NCBI GenBank assembly: GCA_023256555.1
Contig: JALRFB010000078.1
Coordinates: 1 to 5,384 of the forward strand
Direction of reading: 5' to 3'
Origin: Sediminibacterium sp.
Lineage (GTDB): Bacteria > Bacteroidota > Bacteroidia > Chitinophagales > Chitinophagaceae
Length of the DNA stretch: 5,384 bases
Shown: piece by piece, positions 1 through 5,384 of the stretch
Layout of the letters: every line of letters starts with the position of its first letter
How positions within the stretch are numbered: the stretch's first letter is position 1
Made by a program: the position numbers and the translations under genes
Notes under the pieces: generated by a model
Told to the model about the DNA's origin: nothing
The model's database searches: none
Seen by the model: only the letters and a program-made list of their open reading frames with translations

Positions 1-522
1 ATTATGACTTCTAATATTGGCGCACGTCAATTAAAAGAGTTTGGTGATGGAGTGGGTTTTGCTACAGCGACAAGAGTGCAACAAACAGAAGAGAATAATC
101 GTTCTGTGATTGAAAAAGCATTGAAGCGTACTTTCTCTCCAGAGTTTTTAAATCGTATTGATGATGTGATCGTATTCAATTCATTGACAAAAGAAAATAT
201 ATTCTTAATCATTGATATCATCATGAAGCATGTGGTAGGTCGTTTAGCTAACTTGGGATTAAACTTAATGCTGACAGAAGCTGCCAAAGAATTTATTGCA
301 GAGAAAGGTTATGATGTTCAATTTGGTGCAAGGCCTTTACATAGAGCTATTCAAAAATATGTGGAAGATCCTCTAGCTGAAGAAATATTAAATTATAATG
401 TTAAAGAAGGAGATACTTTAATTGCAGATGTAGACAAAGACAAAGCCGCTTTGACATTCACATTGCAAAAAAAGGAAAAAGAAAAAGCGCCTAAAACGCC
501 AAAAGAACCAAAAGAAGATTAA
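1..522 (+). CDS. clpC: ClpC-type ATP-dependent Clp protease ATPase subunit, C-terminal part (5' end outside window)
   Basis: This is the last 173 residues of a class I Clp/Hsp100 AAA+ unfoldase, open at the left edge; the ATG at base 4 is an internal methionine, not the start. Counting from the first codon, the visible part begins with the end of the second AAA+ domain: TSNIGAR at about 3-9 (sensor-1 region), FSPEFLNRID at about 45-54 with the probable arginine finger R52, then the D2-small domain with the sensor-2 motif GARPLHRA (R111) and the VEDPLAEEIL helix. The wording of these motifs resembles ClpC more than ClpB, but the M-domain and ClpP-binding loop that would settle this are not in the window. 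Family role: ATP-driven unfolding and threading of proteins into the ClpP peptidase in the cytoplasm. The tail is rich in Lys, Pro and Glu (KEKEKAPKTPKEPKED) and probably disordered. The stop lies four bases from the stop of convergent ubiX, and I see no terminator hairpin between them. Confidence 0.9.
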   Translation: MMTSNIGARQLKEFGDGVGFATATRVQQTEENNRSVIEKALKRTFSPEFLNRIDDVIVFNSLTKENIFLIIDIIMKHVVGRLANLGLNLMLTEAAKEFIAEKGYDVQFGARPLHRAIQKYVEDPLAEEILNYNVKEGDTLIADVDKDKAALTFTLQKKEKEKAPKTPKEPKED

Positions 523-526
523 TATT

Positions 527-1087
527 TTATTTTGATCCCCATCTAAAACTCTCGTTCTTTAAACCAGCAAGATCTAAAACTCTATGCACTACTGTATAGG
601 CAACTTCTTCGATGGTTTTAGGTTGGCTGTAAAAACTTGGAGTTGCAGGACAAATAATTCCGCCAGCCAAAGTAATGGTCTCCATATTTTTAATATGAAT
701 TAAATTATAAGGAGTTTCTCTTGCTACTAAAATTAATTTTCTCCTTTCCTTTAGAATAACATCTGCAGCTCTAGTGGTTAAATCGTCACTAATGCCGCTT
801 GCAATTCTACCCATGGTCCCCATACTACAAGGAATAACAATCATCGTATTGAATTGCGCAGATCCAGAAGCAAAGGGTGCATTGAAATCATTCTTTGCAT
901 ATATTTTAAAAGGGTAATTATTGTAATCCTTATTTCCTAGTTCTGTTTCCCAAACATATTTGGCATTATCGCTCATCACAATACCCACGGCGTCCAATTG
1001 GTCATGTATTTGCTCTAAACTATCTAAAAGACATTTAGCATAGATAGAGCCACTGGCACCTGTAATGGATATGATAAGCTTGTTCAT
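527..1087 (-). CDS. ubiX: UbiX/Pad1 family flavin prenyltransferase
   Basis: A 186-residue protein, full length for UbiX. The family joins dimethylallyl (mono)phosphate to reduced FMN, giving the prenylated FMN used by UbiD-type decarboxylases. Motifs in order: ITGASGS at 8-14 (flavin phosphate loop), SDNAKYVWETE at 39-49 with E49, SGSAQFN at 74-80, PCSMGTMGRIASG at 86-98, RAADVILKERR at 106-116, RETP at 123-126, PATPSFY at 147-153, and C-terminal RWG. By alignment from memory with Pseudomonas UbiX, the active-site Arg, Lys, Glu, Tyr and Arg correspond to R106, K113, E124, Y153 and R169, all present, so it should be active. The start at 1087 (MNKLIISITGASGS) is preferred: an in-frame ATG at 1135 would add 16 residues unlike the family and would sit inside the T-tract of the upstream gene's terminator. 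No ubiD is in view; a role in quinone or aromatic acid metabolism is inference. Confidence 0.92.
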   Translation of the reverse strand: MNKLIISITGASGSIYAKCLLDSLEQIHDQLDAVGIVMSDNAKYVWETELGNKDYNNYPFKIYAKNDFNAPFASGSAQFNTMIVIPCSMGTMGRIASGISDDLTTRAADVILKERRKLILVARETPYNLIHIKNMETITLAGGIICPATPSFYSQPKTIEEVAYTVVHRVLDLAGLKNESFRWGSK

Positions 1088-1097
1088 GTACTTATAA

Positions 1098-1105
1098 CAA
1101 AAATA
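1098..1105 (-). promoter_or_regulatory. Candidate Bacteroidota -7 promoter element for ubiX
   Basis: Read on the minus strand this is TATTTTTG, an exact match to the Bacteroidota sigma -7 consensus TAnnTTTG, in the 45 bases between the upstream gene's terminator and the ATG at 1087. I see no convincing TTTG -33 element at the usual distance upstream. If it is used, transcription would begin only a few bases before the ATG, giving a very short leader. In AT-rich DNA such 8-mers arise by chance, so this remains a candidate. Confidence 0.4.
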
Positions 1106-1133
1106 GGAACTAATTGTTGATTCTTTAGAAGGC

Positions 1134-1165
1134 AAAAAAAATCCCCCTCAAAAGAGGAGGATCTT
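1134..1165 (-). terminator. Rho-independent terminator of the phosphorylase-family gene
   Basis: On the minus strand a 9-bp stem (ATCCTCCTC pairing with GAGGGGGAT, one G-U wobble) closes a TTTT loop and is followed directly by a run of eight T. Stem arms are at 1154-1162 and 1141-1149, with the T-tract at 1141-1134. The stem lies 20 bases beyond the TAG stop of the phosphorylase-family gene. The T-tract lies on the minus-strand side only, so it ends leftward transcription and separates that gene from ubiX. Confidence 0.88.
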
Positions 1166-1182
1166 CAATATTTGGAGGAAGT

Positions 1183-2841
1183 CTATTTTACTTTATACAT
1201 TTTTTCATAGTATTCATCAGCCATTCTATTACTATCAAATTGGAATCGAACATCTTTCATTCCATTTTGAGTAATTTGACGCCATGTGTCAGGTTGATCA
1301 TAGTACATTGGTACTATTTGATCTTCTAAGATTTTGTATAACTCATTTAAGTCATATGCATCTTGTTCCTCAGTACTCATGTTTGCATAATCCGCCTTTG
1401 GTACTACGAATCCATTGTTACCGTGGTTTACAAATTCAGGTATCCAGCCATCATCAGTTGAGAAGTTTACAGATCCATTCATAGCTGCAGTCATACCAGA
1501 TGTTCCAGAAGCTTCTCTAGGCACTCTTGGGTTATTTAACCAAACGTCAGAAGCTTGTTTCATTCGCTTGCTCAATGCCAATTCATATCCCACTAAAACA
1601 GCTACATTACTGTAATTCTTACTTAAATGTACCAAATGGTTAAATTGGTTAATAGCAGGATGATCTACAGGATAAGGCTTACCAGCAAAAATGATTTGAA
1701 CTGGGTGTTTTGTATTCGCTAATAATTTTTCGAAGCGTTCTAAATCCCAAGATAAGAAATCTGCACGCTTATAACCAGCAAAACGTCTTGCCCAAACTAT
1801 CGTTAATACTTTTGGATCAAATACTTTACCAGTTTGATCAGCCACTATTTCAAAAGCACGCTTTTTCAAATACCATTTTCTGTCATCAAATGCGGAATCA
1901 TCTCCTGCTTCTGCAAATTTGTACAATTGCTTATCAGCCCAATAACGCCAGTTTTGAGCATTGGTAATATGATCGATAGGGCAGATACCATCGTACTTGC
2001 CCCACATTTCTCTACTTACATGTCCATGTAATTCAGATACACCATTAGCTTTTCTAGCAAATCGTAATGCTGCTAAAGAGTGATTGAATTGGTCATCTTG
2101 AATACCTGTTAATTTTCTTACTTCATCAATACTCAATCCACAGAAATAACCCATTTTATGACATAAATAAATATCATGCTTTTCGTTACCTGCTTCTTCT
2201 GGAGTATGTGTAGTGAATACTAAACGCTTTTTAACTTCATCCAAAGATTTGTATTTATTCAATAAATAAAACGCACTTGAAAAACCATGTGCTTCATTTA
2301 GGTGATATACATCCGGATTGAAACCAATTTCGTCAATCAATTTTGCACCAGCCACACCCAATAATATAAATTGAGCAACTTTGGTAGCAACATTCGCATC
2401 ATATAATCTATGAGTGATGGTTTGAGATACATAATCATTCTCTGGTAAATCAGTACTCAATAAAAATAATGGAGCACTGCAGAAAGTGTTAGGTGCTAAA
2501 TAATATGCTTTCACCCAAACTGGATGATCGTGAATTAAAATTTGATATTTGATACCAGTATCTTCTAAGAAGCTGTACATCTTCTCCATAAAAGTTACTT
2601 GTAAACTTTGATCTTGGTTTCTTGCTTGATCATAGTATCCATACTTCCAAAGGATACCAACACCAATCATATTTTGGTTTAATTCGAATGCACTTCTTAA
2701 ATGTGAGCCTGCTAGAAAACCTAATCCACCACTATAAATTTTTAATGGTTGATGAATAGCGAACTCCATGGAAAAATAAGCTGCCTTAGTACTGTACTTC
2801 TCGTTGATTTTATAAGGCACTTGATAATTTCTAAAACTCAT
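1183..2841 (-). CDS. glgP: Alpha-glucan phosphorylase family (GT35-like) protein, PLP lysine replaced by Thr
   Basis: A 552-residue GT-B-fold protein of the alpha-glucan/glycogen phosphorylase family, short form without the extra N-terminal domain of the roughly 800-residue members. N-terminal motifs: YFSMEFAIHQPLKIYSGGLG at 22-41, VGILWKYGYY at 61-70, DVYHLNEAHG at 177-186, FTTHTPEEAGN at 209-219 and NGVSELHGHVSREMW at 266-280. C-terminal domain: ARRFAGYKRA at 351-360, where R353 and K358 correspond to the phosphate-contacting Arg569 and Lys574 of muscle phosphorylase, and EASGTSGM at 443-450. The residue after GM, normally the lysine that binds pyridoxal phosphate (Lys680 in muscle enzyme), is Thr451 (codon ACT at 1491-1489). 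Canonical members release glucose 1-phosphate from storage glucans in the cytoplasm; without the lysine that chemistry is doubtful, and a different glycosyltransferase activity is possible. The start is fixed by an in-frame TAG six bases upstream. Family assignment is firm; the exact reaction is not. Confidence 0.85.
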   Translation of the reverse strand: MSFRNYQVPYKINEKYSTKAAYFSMEFAIHQPLKIYSGGLGFLAGSHLRSAFELNQNMIGVGILWKYGYYDQARNQDQSLQVTFMEKMYSFLEDTGIKYQILIHDHPVWVKAYYLAPNTFCSAPLFLLSTDLPENDYVSQTITHRLYDANVATKVAQFILLGVAGAKLIDEIGFNPDVYHLNEAHGFSSAFYLLNKYKSLDEVKKRLVFTTHTPEEAGNEKHDIYLCHKMGYFCGLSIDEVRKLTGIQDDQFNHSLAALRFARKANGVSELHGHVSREMWGKYDGICPIDHITNAQNWRYWADKQLYKFAEAGDDSAFDDRKWYLKKRAFEIVADQTGKVFDPKVLTIVWARRFAGYKRADFLSWDLERFEKLLANTKHPVQIIFAGKPYPVDHPAINQFNHLVHLSKNYSNVAVLVGYELALSKRMKQASDVWLNNPRVPREASGTSGMTAAMNGSVNFSTDDGWIPEFVNHGNNGFVVPKADYANMSTEEQDAYDLNELYKILEDQIVPMYYDQPDTWRQITQNGMKDVRFQFDSNRMADEYYEKMYKVK

Positions 2842-2875
2842 GATCTAAATGGGTTTGATGAATAGGAGTGCAATA

Positions 2876-2898
2876 TAAACCTATTTGACTAAAATGTA
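2876..2898 (-). promoter_or_regulatory. Possible promoter region of the phosphorylase-family gene
   Basis: Two minus-strand 8-mers each match seven of eight positions of the Bacteroidota -7 consensus TAnnTTTG: TAGGTTTA (2883-2876) and TACATTTT (2898-2891). They would give leaders of about 30 to 45 bases before the ATG at 2841. Neither has a clear TTTG -33 partner, and no terminator separates this gene from the lipoprotein gene upstream, so read-through from that gene is an alternative. Confidence 0.22.
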
Positions 2899-2900
2899 CT

Positions 2901-2954
2901 TAATACACATTATGCTGTGGATAACAATCGTTTGCAATCAACAATTGTGGATTA
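2901..2954. promoter_or_regulatory. Cluster of DnaA-box-like 9-mers
   Basis: Three sites resemble the DnaA box TTATNCACA. TTATCCACA at 2924-2916 (minus) is a perfect match; TAATCCACA at 2954-2946 (minus) and TAATACACA at 2901-2909 (plus) each differ at the second base only. The two minus-strand sites start 30 bases apart, about three helical turns. The rightmost overlaps the stop codon of the lipoprotein gene. They could be a DnaA-responsive control site for the phosphorylase-family gene, or chance in AT-rich DNA; an origin is not supported by anything else seen here. Confidence 0.3.
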
Positions 2955-3902
2955 TTTCTTCTTTTTGGGCTTTCTCTTTTTATCGTAAGAGTCATTAAAA
3001 TAGCATGTCATATTGCGATGATTACCGCAATTACCGTCTTCTTTTATTTTAATTATTTGACCTGTAATAGTAAAATGAATAATGCAAGGATCTCCTTTTT
3101 CAGTATAAGTTGCTTGATTCTTATTGAAATTCAATAAACCTTTTAATTCACCTATACAAGTACCTTCTTTCTTTTCAAAGTGCATAAAAAACTGATACTT
3201 GTTAGCAACACCAGTGAAATCTCTTAAAGAAATAAAATTCTTGGCATCTCTTGCATAATCTCCACTGTATGTATAGTTTGTTGCAAGTGTGTCTAATGGA
3301 TTAATGATTGTTTTTGACTCTGGCTTTTTATTACTGTCAAAATAAATTAATCTAAAATGATTGTCTGTGTATGCCCATCCATTTTTTTCATAGACCAAAA
3401 CATTTTCTTCATCCATTTTGTTTTCTTCCACTAAAAAAGTGGGTTCTTTATTAATTGAAACAGATTTTCCATAATGCCTTGAACCTTTATATTCATTTAA
3501 AAAATCAGTTATAATTTTATAATCTAAATAAGCATTCTTTTTACTAAATACAACCACAGCGATTTCATCTTTATTTGGGTGATGAACATTCAACAATAAA
3601 TAATACTCAGTTTCTTTTTCAATTTTTAAAAGCGGGTAAAGAATTGCCTTTTTGTCTTTAGAAGAAATAATTTTTTCTACTACTGAATCAGGAACAAATT
3701 GGGCTAATGCTTTTGCACCAATCACTAAAGTATCTCTTGTGGTGGTTAAATTTGTATCTGATAAACTGATAGGAAGCTCGACAGTTTTGAATACTTTATT
3801 AAAATCATTAATTTTTAAAGGAGTATTACCCGATAGGTCGGTCTTTTTCTCGGAACATGCCATCACAAAGCATAAAACAGCAAACCAATACCAATTTCGC
3901 AT
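2952..3902 (-). CDS. Hypothetical lipoprotein with Cys-containing C-terminal domain and lysine-rich tail
   Basis: I do not recognise this 316-residue protein. Its N-terminus (MRNWYWFAVLCFVMAC) is a short lipoprotein signal peptide: a hydrophobic stretch and lipobox VMAC with lipidated Cys16, followed by SEKKTD, so the mature protein should be anchored in the envelope. Residues 30-240 show no motif I can name; they alternate beta-prone and polar stretches. Residues about 235-304 look like a compact beta-rich domain: MHFEKKEGTCIGELKG, then TYTEKGDPCIIHFTITGQ, then GNCGNHRNMTCYF. The four cysteines C249, C273, C292 and C300 could form disulfides outside the cytoplasm. It resembles small calycin-like envelope domains in impression only. 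The protein ends in a basic tail, YDKKRKPKKKK. Sampled stretches are more AT-rich than the neighbouring phosphorylase-family gene. It diverges from mntH across 47 bases, and the phosphorylase-family gene follows 110 bases downstream on the same strand. The start at 3902 fits the signal peptide exactly. Confidence 0.82.
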   Translation of the reverse strand: MRNWYWFAVLCFVMACSEKKTDLSGNTPLKINDFNKVFKTVELPISLSDTNLTTTRDTLVIGAKALAQFVPDSVVEKIISSKDKKAILYPLLKIEKETEYYLLLNVHHPNKDEIAVVVFSKKNAYLDYKIITDFLNEYKGSRHYGKSVSINKEPTFLVEENKMDEENVLVYEKNGWAYTDNHFRLIYFDSNKKPESKTIINPLDTLATNYTYSGDYARDAKNFISLRDFTGVANKYQFFMHFEKKEGTCIGELKGLLNFNKNQATYTEKGDPCIIHFTITGQIIKIKEDGNCGNHRNMTCYFNDSYDKKRKPKKKK

Positions 3903-3903
3903 G

Positions 3904-3921
3904 TAGTAAAAATTTTTACTA
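3904..3921. promoter_or_regulatory. 18-bp perfect palindrome between divergent genes, candidate operator
   Basis: TAGTAAAAATTTTTACTA reads the same on both strands, with its centre between 3912 and 3913. It fills the lipoprotein-proximal part of the 47-bp region between the divergent lipoprotein and mntH starts. A dimeric repressor bound here could affect both genes. Metal transporters of this family are commonly controlled by DtxR/MntR- or Fur-type metalloregulators with palindromic operators, but this sequence does not match an operator I can name. Weak pairing makes a terminator role unlikely. Confidence 0.45.
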
Positions 3922-3930
3922 AAATAGGCA

Positions 3931-3938
3931 TAAATTTA
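3931..3938. promoter_or_regulatory. Possible shared -7 promoter element for mntH and the lipoprotein gene
   Basis: TAAATTTA is self-complementary and matches seven of eight positions of the TAnnTTTG -7 consensus on both strands. On the plus strand it would give a leader of only a few bases before the mntH ATG at 3950. On the minus strand the leader to 3902 would be about 20 to 25 bases and would include the adjacent 18-bp palindrome. No -33 element is clear on either side. Confidence 0.25.
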
Positions 3939-3949
3939 CAATCATAGCT

Positions 3950-5384
3950 ATGTCTGACAAATCATTAGATACACTACACGAATCAGTTCCTGTCCAAAAC
4001 AAAAGAGGATGGAGGAAGTTGCTTGCATTTTTAGGACCTGCTTATTTAGTAAGTGTAGGTTATATGGATCCGGGTAATTGGGCCACCGACTTGGCAGGTG
4101 GAGCCGCATTTGGGTATCAACTTATTTGGATTTTGTTACTGAGTAATTTAATGGCAGTTTTATTACAAAGTTTAAGTGCAAGATTAGGGATTGTAAGAAG
4201 ATTGGATTTAGCTCAAGTAAATAGAGAGACCTATCCACCAGCGGTTAATTTTATTTTATACATTCTGGCAGAACTTGCCATTGCAGCCACTGATTTGGCA
4301 GAAGTACTTGGAATGGCTATAGGTATTAAACTACTTACTGGATTACCATTAATGTATGGAACTTGTATTACTGTTCTTGATACTTTTGTTTTCTTATTCT
4401 TACAGAAATATGGCATCCGTAAAATGGAAGCTTTTATAATTTTATTAGTTGCCACCATTGGAATGAGTTTTTTTGTACAACTTTTTATAGCAAAGCCAAA
4501 TCTGTCTTATGCAATTAAAGGATTTATTCCAACTGCTTTAAGTCCTGAGGCATTGTATATAGCAGTGGGTATTATAGGTGCTACAGTAATGCCTCATAAT
4601 TTGTATTTACATTCTGCATTAGTGCAAACAAGAAAAATAGATAGAAATGTAGCAGGAATTAGAAAATCCATTTTTTATAATTTCATTGATAGTGCAGTGG
4701 CATTGAATGCTGCATTTTTTGTAAACGCAGCTATTTTAATTTTGGCAGCTGCTGCATTTTATTCAACGGGGAATACCCATGTTGCAAAGATTGAAGAAGC
4801 ACATGCTTTATTGGCACCTTTATTAGGATCAAAATTGGCGCCAGTTTTATTTGCCATTGCATTAATTGCAGCGGGTCAAAGTTCTACTGTAACAGGTACT
4901 TTAGCAGGTCAAATTGTAATGGAAGGTTATTTAAAAATCAGGTTAAACCCATGGATAAGAAGACTATTAACCCGACTAGTAGCAATAGTTCCTGCGGTAT
5001 TGGTCATTGGTATTATGGGAGAGGGTAGAGTGGATTCCTTATTAATTTTTAGCCAGGTTATTTTAAGTTTACAATTAGGCTTTGCAGTGATTCCTTTAAT
5101 TCATTTTGTGAGTGATAAAGTAACTATGGGAGAATTCGCCATTGGTTGGAAAATCAAAGTGCTTTCTTGGATTGTGGCATCGATATTAGTGTATTTAAAT
5201 GGACATTTGGTGCTCGATTTTGCAACAAGTTTTATTGAGCAATCTAATAATCTTTTATTGAAAATGATGCTAATATCGATTATTGTTTTCTTTGCAATAC
5301 TTATCACATTTATTATTATCTATCCTTTTTTTAGAACAAGAGATGCAGCAAAGGATGCTGATTTTCATGGAGCATTAATTGAAT
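3950..5384 (+). CDS. mntH: NRAMP family divalent metal (Mn2+/Fe2+) transporter, 3' end outside window
   Basis: A NRAMP (SLC11/MntH) proton-coupled metal importer of the inner membrane, open at the right edge after 478 codons. Key residues are present: DPGNWATD at 40-47 in TM1 (metal ligands D40 and N43), ELAIAATDLAEVLG at 108-121 in TM3 (conserved E108, D115, E118), ATVMPHNLYLHS at 211-222 in TM6 (A211 and M214 as metal-site residues, H216), and the TM8-region signature GQSSTVTGTLAGQIVMEG at 309-326. The TM6 Met favours transition metals such as Mn2+ and Fe2+ over Mg2+. I count about 12 hydrophobic segments: near 28-47, 54-75, 102-128, 133-152, 159-181, 200-219, 245-270, 292-322, 337-357, 362-387, 402-422 and 436-461. 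A typical MntH ends at about 410-450 residues; here the frame runs on after the last helix into charged sequence (RTRDAAKDADFHG), suggesting a cytoplasmic extension. The start at 3950 is the only Met before TM1 and follows an in-frame TAA at 3920-3922. No Shine-Dalgarno sequence precedes it. Confidence 0.95.
   Translation, partial: MSDKSLDTLHESVPVQNKRGWRKLLAFLGPAYLVSVGYMDPGNWATDLAGGAAFGYQLIWILLLSNLMAVLLQSLSARLGIVRRLDLAQVNRETYPPAVNFILYILAELAIAATDLAEVLGMAIGIKLLTGLPLMYGTCITVLDTFVFLFLQKYGIRKMEAFIILLVATIGMSFFVQLFIAKPNLSYAIKGFIPTALSPEALYIAVGIIGATVMPHNLYLHSALVQTRKIDRNVAGIRKSIFYNFIDSAVALNAAFFVNAAILILAAAAFYSTGNTHVAKIEEAHALLAPLLGSKLAPVLFAIALIAAGQSSTVTGTLAGQIVMEGYLKIRLNPWIRRLLTRLVAIVPAVLVIGIMGEGRVDSLLIFSQVILSLQLGFAVIPLIHFVSDKVTMGEFAIGWKIKVLSWIVASILVYLNGHLVLDFATSFIEQSNNLLLKMMLISIIVFFAILITFIIIYPFFRTRDAAKDADFHGALIE

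Noticed and set aside
27..287. Minus-strand open frame of 86 codons inside the clpC fragment
   Set aside because: It lies wholly opposite conserved ClpC coding sequence and encodes nothing recognisable; it is a shadow of the real gene.
1136..1182. GGAGG sequences on the plus strand near 1156-1178 as ribosome binding sites
   Set aside because: No plus-strand gene follows; the first is part of the terminator stem and the second lies just beyond the stop codon of the minus-strand gene.
1284..2031. Four plus-strand open frames of 65 to 85 codons inside the phosphorylase-family gene
   Set aside because: They are antisense to a long conserved coding region, overlap one another and resemble no protein family.
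2842..2951. Replication origin
   Set aside because: Despite DnaA-box-like sites the region has no long AT-rich unwinding stretch or repeats and no replication genes nearby; only the sites themselves are reported.
3652..3906. Plus-strand open frame of 84 codons opposite the lipoprotein signal-peptide end
   Set aside because: The minus-strand frame has a convincing lipoprotein signal and full length; the plus-strand frame is its shadow.
4231..5307. Two minus-strand open frames (4231-4458 and 5101-5307)
   Set aside because: Both lie opposite unmistakable NRAMP coding sequence with TM3-TM5 and TM10-TM11 of the transporter.
1..5384. A new multigene defence, toxin-antitoxin or biosynthetic system
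   Set aside because: Genes are mostly housekeeping families on alternating strands with a terminator between two of them; there is no tight operon of unknown genes, no recombinase and no repeat array.

Overview
The window looks like chromosomal DNA from an AT-rich member of the Bacteroidota, probably the Chitinophagaceae/Sphingobacteriia side. The evidence is the kind of protein sequence encoded (a short alpha-glucan phosphorylase-like protein beginning with a YFSMEF motif, a NRAMP transporter, a ClpC-type C-terminus), the lack of Shine-Dalgarno sequences before the starts, and a match to the Bacteroidota -7 promoter consensus TAnnTTTG. The exact genus cannot be read from the window. No mobile element, tRNA, rRNA or CRISPR array was seen.

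Layout. Bases 1-522 (+) are the C-terminal end of a ClpC-type AAA+ chaperone/unfoldase whose start lies outside the window. Four bases after its stop lies the stop of a convergent ubiX (flavin prenyltransferase), read on the minus strand from 1087 to 527. Behind it on the minus strand is an alpha-glucan phosphorylase-family gene (2841-1183), followed by a clear Rho-independent terminator (about 1134-1165) that separates it from ubiX. Upstream, also on the minus strand, is an unrecognised lipoprotein gene (3902-2952). The 110-bp gap between these two genes holds one perfect and two near-perfect DnaA-box-like 9-mers. A 47-bp divergent intergenic region containing an 18-bp perfect palindrome separates the lipoprotein gene from a NRAMP/MntH metal transporter gene (3950 to beyond the right edge, +).

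The genes do not form one obvious pathway: proteolysis (ClpC), prenyl-FMN cofactor synthesis (UbiX), storage-glucan metabolism (GT35-like protein), envelope (lipoprotein) and Mn/Fe uptake (MntH). The most notable observations are that the phosphorylase-family protein has Thr451 where the family normally has its PLP-binding lysine, that the divergent lipoprotein/mntH region is centred on a perfect palindrome that could be a shared operator, and that the NRAMP reading frame continues past its last membrane helix, suggesting a cytoplasmic C-terminal extension. I did not find convincing evidence of a new multigene system here.
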